A stretch of 64,000 nt of DNA from Pedobacter frigidisoli (GCF_004331675.1 NZ_SJSN01000006.1:124001-188000), one strand, 5' to 3'. Counted from the first letter of the stretch, positions 52,721-62,496 are shown. The notes: generated from the sequence alone by a model not told the origin. Program-made: numbers and translations.

Positions 52721-54397
52721 CTATTTTACGTTTTTAACCTGAAGATAATACATGAATTCGATAGCAGTTTTAGTAAACAAAGAATCTTGACCTGACGATA
52801 AGTTTACTTGTTGCCAATTATTCGTAGGAAGAATTTTAACCGTTTTAACACCAGCTTTTGTAAGCGATAAAGGCAGATTGAATCCTTTAACACAATCTGT
52901 ATAGCGATAGAAAGCTTTTCCATCTTTTAAGTAATATTCCAAAGTTGGAATTTGGGTTGTTCGTAAATATTGATCGAAAACTTTTGCGTAAGGGTATTTA
53001 GCAACTCTAGAAATATAATCTTCTACTTGTTTGGTAGTTACCGTTTGATGGTAAAAGTTTTTATTTAATCCTCTCAGTATAGACCTGAAAAGTTCATCGT
53101 TGTTTAAACCATGCCTAATCGAGTGCAGCATATTGCCACCTTTTGGATACATATCTCCGCTTCCTTGTGCATTTACACCGTAAGAAGGAATAATTGGCTT
53201 ATCATTTTTAATTCCTTTTCTGATTCCAAAATTGTATTCATTTCCAGCTTGATTACCAAAAGTATAATCAACAAAAAGCGTTTCGCTATAATTGGTAAAA
53301 CCCTCATGCACCCACATATCCGCTAAATCATTCGTGGTGATGTTATTTCCAAACCACTCGTGCCCGCTTTCGTGAATGATGATGAAATCCCACTTTAAGC
53401 CCCAACCATCGCCAGACATATCTCTGCCCATGTATCCAAATTTATATCGATTGCCATAAGAAACAGCCGATTGATGCTCCATTCCTGTGTGTGAAGCATC
53501 AATTAATTGGTAGCCGTCTTCATAAAATGGATAAGGGCCAAACCAATGCTCCATACTTTTCATCATTTTATGTACTTGATCTGGCATATAGGTTTTGGCT
53601 TTGGCGTAATTGTAATCAAGCACCCAATAATTAACATCCAGCGGACCTTTTTCGCCAGCATATGTTTCCTTAAAATTCACATATTTACCGATGTAAGGGA
53701 TGATACAATAGTTGCTAATCGGGTTTACCACATTGTATTTGTAGGTTGTGGTGCCATCTTTATTAGCTTTCTTGAAAACTAATCTTCCATTTGCAATAGC
53801 GGTTAAGCTATCGGGAACCGTCATGGTTAATGATGCACCTAAATTTGGTTCATCGCTTTGATGATCCTTATTCGGGTACCAAACAGAAGCGCCAAGTCCT
53901 TGGCAGGCCACGGTCATCCACGGGCGAGAAAGTGAATCGGTAGTGAATATAAAACCACCATCCCAAGGTGCTCGCTTAGCTTGATGCACCTTTCCGTGGT
54001 AAAAAATAGCCACATTATTTTGTGCAGCTAGCTTTTGCGCTGGTACATGAACATACCAAACGCTGCCCGTGTGTTCAAATTTTAATTTCGAAGATCCATT
54101 GTAAAGTACGCTATCAATAATTAAGGGTTCTTGAAGATCGATTTGCATTTTCGTACTTCCGGTATTAGCCTTAACGACTTTATAAGCAATTGTATTTGAA
54201 CCAACTATACTCTTATCCTTATAATCTGGCTTTATGTAAAGTTCGTACCGCTGAACATCCCACCACGTACGCTCCGGATTCAGACTCCCACGTAAAGTAT
54301 CAGCTAAAGTGTAAGCTGGTATTTCTGTTTGTGCCTGCAATCTGTTGTTCAACGTTAGCAAAAGCAGTAATAGTGTGGTACGAATTAAGATCTTCAT
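52721..54397 (-). CDS. Secreted M1-family metallopeptidase
   Basis: A 558-residue zinc aminopeptidase with a signal peptide (MKILIRTTLLLLLLTLNNRLQAQ). The N-terminal beta domain (about 40-235) precedes the catalytic domain. The zinc motif is HESGHEWFGNN (about 319-329), with the third ligand in MWVHEGFTNYSE (about 338-349). The exopeptidase motif GxMEN is replaced by THTGMEHQS (about 278). The large C-terminal helical domain of PepN is absent, leaving a short form. It would trim exported or environmental peptides. It lies 9 nt after the aminopeptidase P gene. Confidence 0.9.
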   Translation of the reverse strand: MKILIRTTLLLLLLTLNNRLQAQTEIPAYTLADTLRGSLNPERTWWDVQRYELYIKPDYKDKSIVGSNTIAYKVVKANTGSTKMQIDLQEPLIIDSVLYNGSSKLKFEHTGSVWYVHVPAQKLAAQNNVAIFYHGKVHQAKRAPWDGGFIFTTDSLSRPWMTVACQGLGASVWYPNKDHQSDEPNLGASLTMTVPDSLTAIANGRLVFKKANKDGTTTYKYNVVNPISNYCIIPYIGKYVNFKETYAGEKGPLDVNYWVLDYNYAKAKTYMPDQVHKMMKSMEHWFGPYPFYEDGYQLIDASHTGMEHQSAVSYGNRYKFGYMGRDMSGDGWGLKWDFIIIHESGHEWFGNNITTNDLADMWVHEGFTNYSETLFVDYTFGNQAGNEYNFGIRKGIKNDKPIIPSYGVNAQGSGDMYPKGGNMLHSIRHGLNNDELFRSILRGLNKNFYHQTVTTKQVEDYISRVAKYPYAKVFDQYLRTTQIPTLEYYLKDGKAFYRYTDCVKGFNLPLSLTKAGVKTVKILPTNNWQQVNLSSGQDSLFTKTAIEFMYYLQVKNVK

Positions 54398-54406
54398 ATT
54401 TATTTT

Positions 54407-55801
54407 TTAAGCTTGACTTCTGATATCTTCAATTTCTGTGGTGGTTAAGGCCAAATGTTTACCTAACATTCTACCACCATTTTCGGTAACTAGAAAATCG
54501 TCTTCTACCCTAATTCCAGTAAAATACCTAAACTGCTCCAACTTATCGTAATTGATAAATTCTGCAAATTCGTAAGTTGCTTTCCAAGGGTCGATCAATT
54601 CGGGAATGATGTAAACTCCGGGCTCAACGGTTAACACATAACCAGCTTCCAGTTCTTTGCCTAGTCTAAGAGATTTCAATCCAAATTGGGTGGTATTTTT
54701 GATTAGCTCCTCGGTGTAACCAACATATTGCTCACCTAAATCTTCCATATCATGTACATCTAAGCCCATCATGTGGCCCGTTCCGCATTGAAAAAACATG
54801 GCGTGTGCTCCTGCCGCAACAGCGTCGTCAACATTGCCTTTCATTAAACCTATATCTTTTAAACCTTGCGCCAAGGTTTTGCATGATGTAAGGTGAACAT
54901 CGAGATACCTCACCCCTGGTGCTAAAAGATTTTTCGCATTGGTATAAGCCTGAAGTACAATATCGTAAACATCTTTTTGTTCTGCTGAAAATTTTTTACC
55001 TACAGGAAATGTGCGAGTTAAGTCGCCGGCGTAACCCATTTCGGTTTCCACACCAGAATCGTTTAATACCATTTGTCCATCTTTAAGCAAATTGCCATGG
55101 TTATGGTTATGCAAAATCTCTCCACGAACAGTCAGAATAGCTGGATAAGCAAGATTTCCGCCAGAAGACAAAGCGGCTTCTTGAATTTTGGCAGCCAGTT
55201 CACGCTCATACATTCCAGGTTTCGCCTGTTGCATAATCATTAAATGCATATCAGCAGATAACGACGCAGCTTTATCTAATTCAGTAATTTCCTCTATAGA
55301 TTTTATGGAGCGTTGCGCCACAACAGCTTTGATAAATGGTATGGATGCAGCAGATTTTAGCTGATCAATTTTCAGGTTGAGCCAAGCAGAAAGTTTGATT
55401 TTATTTTCTGAGCGATAAGGTGGCAAAAAATGTATAGCTCTATTTTTTTGTTGATATTGAGAAAGGTAAAAAGCAAGTTTCTCAGCTGGCTGAACATTTT
55501 TTAGACCAGAATCTTCACTCTTTTCTTGCAATGTTTTTTGTCTGCCCATCCAAACGATATCATCAATTCCCATTTCGTTACCGAAGAGCATAATTTCGTC
55601 TTCATCAAGATCAATAACAGCAGCCAAGTTTGGTTCACTAATTCCAAAATAATACAAAAACGTACTATCCTGTCTAAAATGATAGGTATTATCCTTGTAA
55701 TTCATCGGACTATCCTCATTACCTAAAAAAAGTAATATCCCTGAATTTAATTGTGATTTTAATGCAGCTCTTCTTTGGATGTAAACTTGTTTATCGAACA
55801 T
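54407..55801 (-). CDS. pepP: Xaa-Pro aminopeptidase (M24B, aminopeptidase P)
   Basis: A 464-residue manganese peptidase that removes the N-terminal residue when the second is proline, and often hydroxyproline. The N-terminal AMP_N domain (about 1-135, with GNEDSPMNYKDNTYHFRQDS) precedes the pita-bread fold. Metal ligands are Asp in LNDSGVETEM and YAGDLTRTFPV, His in GTGHMMGLDVHDM, and Glu in LTVEPGVYII and IRVEDDFLVT. No signal peptide is present. It heads a two-gene unit with the M1 peptidase and is divergent from GH127. Confidence 0.93.
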   Translation of the reverse strand: MFDKQVYIQRRAALKSQLNSGILLFLGNEDSPMNYKDNTYHFRQDSTFLYYFGISEPNLAAVIDLDEDEIMLFGNEMGIDDIVWMGRQKTLQEKSEDSGLKNVQPAEKLAFYLSQYQQKNRAIHFLPPYRSENKIKLSAWLNLKIDQLKSAASIPFIKAVVAQRSIKSIEEITELDKAASLSADMHLMIMQQAKPGMYERELAAKIQEAALSSGGNLAYPAILTVRGEILHNHNHGNLLKDGQMVLNDSGVETEMGYAGDLTRTFPVGKKFSAEQKDVYDIVLQAYTNAKNLLAPGVRYLDVHLTSCKTLAQGLKDIGLMKGNVDDAVAAGAHAMFFQCGTGHMMGLDVHDMEDLGEQYVGYTEELIKNTTQFGLKSLRLGKELEAGYVLTVEPGVYIIPELIDPWKATYEFAEFINYDKLEQFRYFTGIRVEDDFLVTENGGRMLGKHLALTTTEIEDIRSQA

Positions 55802-56048
55802 TTTTTTCTTGTGTTAGGCAAATATCCCAAAAGCAATCTTCATCTAAAAAACTTTATCATGAATGGCTAAAATATGGGTTGTATCTGCGAATTATAAGCT
55901 ATGGTTATGGTATAAAAATCGCAAATATTTTCATTAGAACAGCAAATAAGGGTAAAATCTGCACAAAAGTTGCAAATTATGATACTTTCATGTTATAGGT
56001 AATTAGCTAATTTTATTTTCCTTTAATGAGAACAAAACCGAATTAAAA
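55802..56048. promoter_or_regulatory. Divergent control region between pepP and GH127
   Basis: These 247 bp carry both promoters. On the GH127 side, AAGGGTAAAATCTGCACAA lies at 55948-55966, a motif also found before the 45085 AraC gene. It is followed by AAGTTGCAAATTATGATAC. GCAAAT occurs three times (55921, 55942, 55971). This suggests an AraC-type or hybrid two-component sensor site, but the exact operator cannot be fixed from one locus. Confidence 0.45.
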
Positions 56049-58415
56049 ATGAATAAATCCCTTGCCAAAAATATCATAGCCTGCAGCTTCCTTTTTGCCT
56101 TAAGTGCGAATGCCCAAAATTATTTTCCGCAGTTTAATGATAGCAGAATAAAGGTGAAGAATACAACACCCATAAGAGCTTATGCATTTGATTTATCGCA
56201 GGTAAGCCTTTTGGAAAGCACTTTTAAAACGGCAATGAAAGCCGATGAAGCCTATTTACTTATCCTTGATTCGGATCGTTTACTGGCAGGTTTTAGAAAA
56301 AATGCTGGATTAACACCAAAAGCAGAAATTTATGGTGGATGGGAATCTGACGGTTTAGCCGGACATTCATTAGGGCATTATCTTTCAGCGATTTCCATGC
56401 AGTATGCATCTACCAAAAACCCAGTTTTTCTTCAAAAAATAAATTACATCGTCGATCAATTGGAAGAATGCCAAAAGGCACGTAAAACGGGTTACATTGG
56501 CGCCATTCCAAAAGAAGATACAATGTGGTCGGAAGTTGCTAAAGGAAATATTAAATCTGGTGGATTTGATTTAAATGGAGGTTGGTCGCCATGGTACATG
56601 GTTCATAAGATTATGGCTGGATTACTCGACGTCTATTTATACACTGGCAATAAAAAAGCACTTAACGAATGTATGGGCATGGCGAATTGGACACAAAAAA
56701 CAATTGGCGGCTTGAATGATGAGCTTTTGCAAAAAATGCTATTTTGCGAATATGGTGGAATGGCTGATGCATTGGTTAATCTATTTGCCATTACTGGAGA
56801 CAAGAAATTTCTCGATCTATCTTATAAATTCTACGATAAACGTATTTTAGATCCACTGGCACAGCAGCAGGATATTTTACCTGGCAAGCATTCGAATACG
56901 CAAATTCCAAAAATTATTGCAAGTGCTAGGAGACATGAAATTACGGGAGATAAAAACGACAAAGCCATTGCCGATTTCTTTTGGAAAACGGTTGTTTACC
57001 ATCATTCTTATGCCACTGGCGGAAACAGTAATTACGAATATTTAAGCGAGCCTGATAAGCTAAATGACAAGCTCACTGAAAATACCACCGAAACCTGCAA
57101 CACCTACAACATGCTTAAGCTTACGGGGCATTTGTTTAGCGAAAATCCATCAGCAGAATTATTTGACTATTACGAAAAAGCGCTTTATAATCACATTTTA
57201 GCCTCCCAAAATCACGATGACGGAATGACTTGCTATTTCGTGCCTTTGCGAATGGGCGGCAAGAAAGAGTATAGCGATAAGTTTAATACGTTTACCTGCT
57301 GCGTAGGAACTGGCATGGAAAACCATGTTAAGTATAATGAGAGTATTTATTTTAGAGGAAATGATGGAAGTTTATATGTCAATCTTTTTATTCCATCGGT
57401 TCTAAATTGGAAAGAAAAAGGAATAAAAGTAACGCAACAAACCGCTTTGCCACAAGGCGATCAAACGACTTTAACGCTAACACTTACTAAATCATCAACC
57501 TTTTCTATTAGGGTACGTAAGCCTAAATGGTCTGTAGAAACTACCATTGCCGTTAATGGAGAATTGCAAAAGATTACGCCAAATGAAACGGGGTATTATG
57601 TGATTAATCGCAAATGGAATAACAATGATAAGATCACTTACATAACGCCGGAGAAACTGTACACCGAATCTATGCCAGACAATGCCAACAGAAGAGCAGT
57701 GTTTTATGGTCCAGTTTTACTAGCTGGTGTTTTAGGAGCTACAGAACCTGATCCAATCAAAGGGGTTCCTGTATTTGTAAGTGCCAATAACGATCCGAAA
57801 GAATGGCTAAGTGTTGTTAACCAACAAGATCTTAGGTTTGAAACTAAAAATACTGCCCAACCTCAAGAAGTGACGATGATTCCATTTTATCAAACCAAAA
57901 ACCAATATTATAGCGTTTATTGGGATGTATTCACACCGGAAAAATGGACCGTTCAGCAAAAGGTATATGACGAAGATAAACGTAAGCAGAAAGAGTTAGA
58001 AGACAAAACGACTGATATTTTTCGCTTTGGTGAAATGCAGCCAGAACGCGATCATAATTTTACTGCTGCTAAAGAATCTATGGGTGAAGAACATGGAAAA
58101 AAGTGGCGGATAGCTGGCGAAGATGGCTTTTTACAGTTCGATGTAAAGGTTGATCCGAAAGCACAAAATACTATCATTGCATCTTATTGGGGCATGGATA
58201 ACCGAGGAAGAATCTTCGACGTGTTAGTGGATGGCGTGAACATTGCAACAGAAGACTTGAACAAATATAAGGAAAGTAGATTCTATGATGTTTCCTATAA
58301 AATTCCGGTGGAGCAAACGAAAGGCAAAAATAAAATAACGGTTAAATTATTGCCAAAAACAAGAAATAGCGCTGGTCCGATTTATGGAGTAAGGGTGATT
58401 AAAGAATCGTTGTAG
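56049..58415 (+). CDS. Secreted GH127 beta-L-arabinofuranosidase
   Basis: A 788-residue secreted enzyme (signal to SANAQ). The alpha/alpha toroid carries AGHSLGHYLSAISMQYAST (about 106-124), WYMVHKIMAGLLD and the zinc-cysteine site: Glu348 and Cys350 in TTETCNTYN, Cys417 and Cys418 in FTCCVGTGMENH. In HypBA1 of Bifidobacterium longum the matching residues form the catalytic Zn-thiolate that cleaves beta-1,2-L-arabinofuranose from hydroxyproline-linked oligosaccharides. Two beta-sandwich domains follow. Neighbouring pepP, M1 and hydroxyproline genes fit that substrate. GH127 also includes pectin-directed members, so the substrate remains inferred. Confidence 0.88.
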   Translation: MNKSLAKNIIACSFLFALSANAQNYFPQFNDSRIKVKNTTPIRAYAFDLSQVSLLESTFKTAMKADEAYLLILDSDRLLAGFRKNAGLTPKAEIYGGWESDGLAGHSLGHYLSAISMQYASTKNPVFLQKINYIVDQLEECQKARKTGYIGAIPKEDTMWSEVAKGNIKSGGFDLNGGWSPWYMVHKIMAGLLDVYLYTGNKKALNECMGMANWTQKTIGGLNDELLQKMLFCEYGGMADALVNLFAITGDKKFLDLSYKFYDKRILDPLAQQQDILPGKHSNTQIPKIIASARRHEITGDKNDKAIADFFWKTVVYHHSYATGGNSNYEYLSEPDKLNDKLTENTTETCNTYNMLKLTGHLFSENPSAELFDYYEKALYNHILASQNHDDGMTCYFVPLRMGGKKEYSDKFNTFTCCVGTGMENHVKYNESIYFRGNDGSLYVNLFIPSVLNWKEKGIKVTQQTALPQGDQTTLTLTLTKSSTFSIRVRKPKWSVETTIAVNGELQKITPNETGYYVINRKWNNNDKITYITPEKLYTESMPDNANRRAVFYGPVLLAGVLGATEPDPIKGVPVFVSANNDPKEWLSVVNQQDLRFETKNTAQPQEVTMIPFYQTKNQYYSVYWDVFTPEKWTVQQKVYDEDKRKQKELEDKTTDIFRFGEMQPERDHNFTAAKESMGEEHGKKWRIAGEDGFLQFDVKVDPKAQNTIIASYWGMDNRGRIFDVLVDGVNIATEDLNKYKESRFYDVSYKIPVEQTKGKNKITVKLLPKTRNSAGPIYGVRVIKESL

Positions 58416-58710
58416 GTTTTCCCAAAGATTTAAGGTTATTAGAATCACAGATCGACGTTCTTGTTTTTCTTCCCTGCGAGTCCAGATTTTTCATCGGATG
58501 GGGCAATCTATTTGCTATTTTCAAAGTGCAAGCAGCAATGAGGTTGTCACAAACTATGAAGAATAGTTTCTCGCAATGACGACCGCCCTAGACATCACTC
58601 AAATTGATTTTATGAAATAATTAACACTCAAATCGACACATACCTTGCTGTTTAATTTCATCTTCTTAAATCTGCGTACCTTTTCTGCAAAATCTGCGGG
58701 AAATGAATGA

Positions 58711-61464
58711 CTATAATTGATGAATAACTAGTGTTGTTTTATGTTCAGTTGAAAGTAAAATCTCATAGGCTCCACGTTCTTTAACAACATGATCCTTAAC
58801 TGAATATGTACCAACATTTTCAATTTTAGCAGGCTGAGATAACCTTAAAATTGCATTTGGTGAATATTGATTTGCCTTGCAAAGCTTCAAGCTGATTTCT
58901 TTAGTTGCAGCATTGTAACTGACTTCTTCTATTGTTCCAGCATCTAGTGTAATCCAAAGTCCTGCTGGTGCAACATATACTGAAGATTTTGCAGCAGTTG
59001 TAAGCTTAACATTAATTATCTTTCCTTTTTGAGTAAGATTACCGCCATGAGCCAACCAACCAAAATCCTTATGCTGAACTAGATATGAGGATGTATTAAC
59101 AGTATAACCAAAGAAACCTGAGCCGTAATCTCCCGTTATACCGTCGTTTTTTAAAGTTGATGGGTATGCATGAAATGCCGCGGGTGCAAAACCATCTTCG
59201 GTGATATTAGAGATAGAGCCTAGCAACCCACCGTAACCCGCACGTAAGAGATAAAAATCATCAGGGTTTTTGCGATAGTCCATCAACACCGGAATCGCAT
59301 TAAGTGCAGATCCATAATGGTGAATCATCCTTTCTATTCTTTGGAGTTTACCACCATAAAGGAAATCCCAATAACGACGGGCATTTCCATTATACGCCCA
59401 ATGTGGGATTACTGGCATGTAGGCCAAAATCGCATCGAGGGTAACTTGTGCTTTATCCTGGTAGCCAAAATAATCCGACCAAACATATACTTCCTCCTGC
59501 CCTGTCGAATCCCATGGCATTTCGCTGCCAAAAGGATAAGCTAAGGAACGCCAATGATTGGCACGTTTTTTCATTTCGGTCTCAAGCTTTATAGCCTCCT
59601 CTGTTAAACCCTCATTTTTAAGATCTGTTAAAATCAGATAGAAAATTGTTCCCTCCATTTGGCCAAATTGCGCATAGTATGGCGCCAGTTTTACCATTGC
59701 CAAACCTGTTTGCGCGGCATTAAGCAAATGTTGCTTCCAAGAATTTTCATCAACTAAACCTTTATAATTTCTTGCCAGGCGATACATTACCCAATGTGCA
59801 GCAGCAACGTGAGGATAATTGTAAGAACGCTCCAAATTATCAGCTTCCTTTTTAGGCCAAGCCGACCAGGTTTTAAAGTTAATGTCTTTAGCATAGGTAT
59901 CTTTAGGCATCGAATCTGGTGCGTAATAAAATAAACTCTTTCTTACACCATATTTTTTAGGCCCATCCTTAAGTTGAATTCTGCCAAACATTACCGTATC
60001 TACAAATTGCTGTAACTTACCTACTTCTTCCTTGTCAGGATGTACAAATTGCTTCATCATGGCCCCAAGCCAGGAACCTGCTCCACCTTCATCGCTTAAA
60101 CCAGCAATCCATGCACGGTTATCTTGTGTTACTTGCTGTTGCTTATCATAATCGTAAGTAATTGGCGCAGGACTACGTTTAAAAATATCATTCGGTTGAT
60201 TGAACCATTGTTCAGTAGTTAGAAAATGACCATAATTTGCAATCACCTCACTTTCGGGAGCGATAATTTTATAATTAATCGTTTGCTCCAAACCATCAAT
60301 ATAAGTTATGGATAACCTTGCCCTACCCCAAGTATTGCCTTTTACGGAATAGCTTTTCCAGCCATTTTTGGTGACATCACCAGCTTTGAACGTCAAGGCA
60401 TTTTCAGGAAAAACAGTTATAGATTTAATCTTTTTATTATAATTGATGAATAACTTTCCATCTACATCTTTAGGCAACACATAGCCTGGAACCGACATGG
60501 CAACTGGTCTATTGTTTTCGATAAGCTCACTTTCAATATCTTTTGCCGTTCCTGATAAAATGAATTGTAGTGCATAACTTTTGATTTCACCAGGTTTTAC
60601 CAAAATAGACGTTGGAGTATTCCATTGAGACGCATTTTTCCACTCATTTTCTGCGTAAGCTTTACTGGAAACCATCCATTCGTAAAAACCCTCAAAGGCA
60701 ATTCCTCGTGGAGTACGATCATCATTTAAGGGATTGTAAGCTTCGAAAGGCGTATGACCTATTGGCGCAACAATCAACGATGGTGCATGTCCGCTTAATC
60801 GCGTTACTTGCAGATAACCAGCGTCGTTACCAATGTATGGGTCGTAAAAAACGTTTTTAGCATGTGCTTGCTCAAGCGTTCTTCCCTCCAAAATATTATC
60901 AAAAATCATGGGAATACCTAAAGCACCAATCTCAATTGACATATCAGATTTATTTTTCAGTTCGAAACGAAGCACTAATTTTCCTTTTTGAATCTCCCAA
61001 ATTCTATTGATTTGCAAGGGAATATCGAGTGGTAAGGTTGGCGTTAAATCTGCAGCAGCTAATGTATTGGCGATAACAATACTTTTCACAGGACTTCTTT
61101 TTGCAGCGGTACTATAACTTTTCCAAGCTTGATCATCTGCAAAACGCAGTCTTAAGTTGATGTCTCCCAAATGATAAAGCCCATCAGAACTTCGAACCTT
61201 AAGGCTATCGCTTGGAACAAAATCAAAGTCCTTAACCGATTTTGGCTGTAAGCTGGCAACGGTTTGCGATGATTTCACCAGTTTTAAGTTAAATGCTCCT
61301 GCATCGAGAGTAATAAATCCATTCTCTAGCCCTAGTGTTGATGGCTTTTTTGATAATGGAACCCAAGGAGATTGAGCAAATGTTAAACCTAAGCCCAGCA
61401 ACCAAAATACAATGCTAAAAATTATTATTGATTTAAATTTAATCGTTAGAGGCTTAGTAATCAT
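58711..61464 (-). CDS. Large secreted protein, DUF5695-like
   Basis: A 917-residue protein with a signal peptide from ATG 61464 (MITKPLTIKFKSIIIFSIVF; a further ATG lies at 61482). The N-terminal half is beta-rich (FITLDAGAFNLKLVKSSQTV, GIAFEGFYEWMVSSKAY). The second half is helical (ERSYNYPHVAAAHWVMYRLA, WSDYFGYQDKAQVTLDAILA, MIHHYGSALNAIPVLMDYRK) like an alpha/alpha toroid of carbohydrate-active enzymes. This matches the DUF5695 pattern as I remember it. The catalytic residues are unknown. It is convergent with GH127 and a candidate partner in glycan breakdown. Confidence 0.7.
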   Translation of the reverse strand: MITKPLTIKFKSIIIFSIVFWLLGLGLTFAQSPWVPLSKKPSTLGLENGFITLDAGAFNLKLVKSSQTVASLQPKSVKDFDFVPSDSLKVRSSDGLYHLGDINLRLRFADDQAWKSYSTAAKRSPVKSIVIANTLAAADLTPTLPLDIPLQINRIWEIQKGKLVLRFELKNKSDMSIEIGALGIPMIFDNILEGRTLEQAHAKNVFYDPYIGNDAGYLQVTRLSGHAPSLIVAPIGHTPFEAYNPLNDDRTPRGIAFEGFYEWMVSSKAYAENEWKNASQWNTPTSILVKPGEIKSYALQFILSGTAKDIESELIENNRPVAMSVPGYVLPKDVDGKLFINYNKKIKSITVFPENALTFKAGDVTKNGWKSYSVKGNTWGRARLSITYIDGLEQTINYKIIAPESEVIANYGHFLTTEQWFNQPNDIFKRSPAPITYDYDKQQQVTQDNRAWIAGLSDEGGAGSWLGAMMKQFVHPDKEEVGKLQQFVDTVMFGRIQLKDGPKKYGVRKSLFYYAPDSMPKDTYAKDINFKTWSAWPKKEADNLERSYNYPHVAAAHWVMYRLARNYKGLVDENSWKQHLLNAAQTGLAMVKLAPYYAQFGQMEGTIFYLILTDLKNEGLTEEAIKLETEMKKRANHWRSLAYPFGSEMPWDSTGQEEVYVWSDYFGYQDKAQVTLDAILAYMPVIPHWAYNGNARRYWDFLYGGKLQRIERMIHHYGSALNAIPVLMDYRKNPDDFYLLRAGYGGLLGSISNITEDGFAPAAFHAYPSTLKNDGITGDYGSGFFGYTVNTSSYLVQHKDFGWLAHGGNLTQKGKIINVKLTTAAKSSVYVAPAGLWITLDAGTIEEVSYNAATKEISLKLCKANQYSPNAILRLSQPAKIENVGTYSVKDHVVKERGAYEILLSTEHKTTLVIHQL

Positions 61465-61482
61465 AGAAATTAGGTATTGCAA

Positions 61483-62045
61483 TGCTGATATAACGCAATA
61501 CTCAAAAGTAAGCTTAAAAATTTTTAGGCCGAACCATTATTGCAAACAGGGCAAAATCGGTAAAGTATTGGCGTATTTACAGTTGGTGTTTAACGAGCAT
61601 AACTAGGAGGATTACCTATTACAGGATGAAGAATCAAGAAATAAACTATCAAGAAAGCTTATTTAATTTCTTGCAGTATGCCAATTAAATAAACCCAATT
61701 GTAGCGGCAGCCCCGATTTTTTCTATCGGGCTACAGCGAAAAATGGGACTAACATTGTTTTGAAACACAGGTTTTGCTTTTCTCATAAAAATCAGAAGTT
61801 ATTTGGCAAGAATAATAGCCATTAATTTTTACAACGGAAATAAATTTAGTGTAAATAGAAAATTATCAATCATTTGTGCATTTAGCATAAATATTTCAGC
61901 GCAACTACTATAAAATACCTATTACTTTCACAACATTTCACAATTTGATGTTGAATTCTTTTTGCTTAGCAGACCTTTGTAAATTTGATTGATATTAAGA
62001 ATTGATACTTCAGAATATTGTATTAAACAGCCTAAACCAAAAATT
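61483..62045. other. Long intergenic region with motif and hairpin
   Basis: These 563 bases precede two divergent genes. AGGGCAAAATCGG (61549-61561) resembles the motif upstream of GH127. A hairpin CCCCGATTTTTTCTATCGGGC (61712-61732) has the same CCCGATTTTTTCTATCGGG core as the elements at 38662 and 39823, here flanked by GTAGCGGCAG and CTACAGCG. The rest is AT-rich without a reading frame. Confidence 0.5.
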
Positions 62046-62279
62046 ATGCGTACCGGAATAATATTAACGTTTAATCTCGTTTCCCAATCTGGCGTGATTA
62101 AAGATCATAATGATCAAAAAATAAGGTTTCGAATGGAAGGATACTTTCAAAACTTTAAAAGATTTGATGTTGTACAATATGAAATTTCGATGGGTAACTC
62201 TGGATTAGTGGCTGTTGATGTTAAAATGGTTAGAGATAAACGTGGTGAAAAGGTTAATCTTTGCGCATTATCTAATTAA
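62046..62279 (+). CDS. Small cold-shock-like OB-fold protein
   Basis: A 77-residue protein from ATG 62046. The sequence RTGIILTFNLVSQSGVIKDH, then KIRFRMEGYFQNFKRFDVVQ and GLVAVDVKMVRDKRG follows the strand order of a cold-shock domain. The RNP1 aromatic motif is replaced (SQSGVI for KGFGFI), so nucleic-acid binding may be altered. The frame is open for 19 codons upstream but that part does not look coding. The stop codon overlaps the next start (TAATG), implying coupled translation. Confidence 0.62.
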   Translation: MRTGIILTFNLVSQSGVIKDHNDQKIRFRMEGYFQNFKRFDVVQYEISMGNSGLVAVDVKMVRDKRGEKVNLCALSN

Positions 62280-62473
62280 TGAAGAAAGAGTGGATAGAAT
62301 TTACGGGCAGATGGAACAAGCCTTGCCATGTTAAGGTAAGTCATTTAAAAAATATTGAGCCTTTGAAGAAAGGTACTCGGGTGACTTTAAAAAACGATGA
62401 GGTTTTAGAGTTTAAAAACGACTATGAGAGCACTGTATTTTTGTTGAGGAGCAATGGTTATCATCAGTTTTAA
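62279..62473 (+). CDS. Small protein coupled to the OB-fold gene
   Basis: A 64-residue basic protein of mostly beta character (MKKEWIEFTGRWNKPCHVKV, TRVTLKNDEVLEFKNDYEST). No signal or membrane segment is visible. Its ATG shares one base with the upstream stop codon, so the two are a single translational unit and may act together. No known family is recognised. Confidence 0.55.
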   Translation: MKKEWIEFTGRWNKPCHVKVSHLKNIEPLKKGTRVTLKNDEVLEFKNDYESTVFLLRSNGYHQF

Positions 62474-62496
62474 AAGAATAAGATTAAATATAAACC

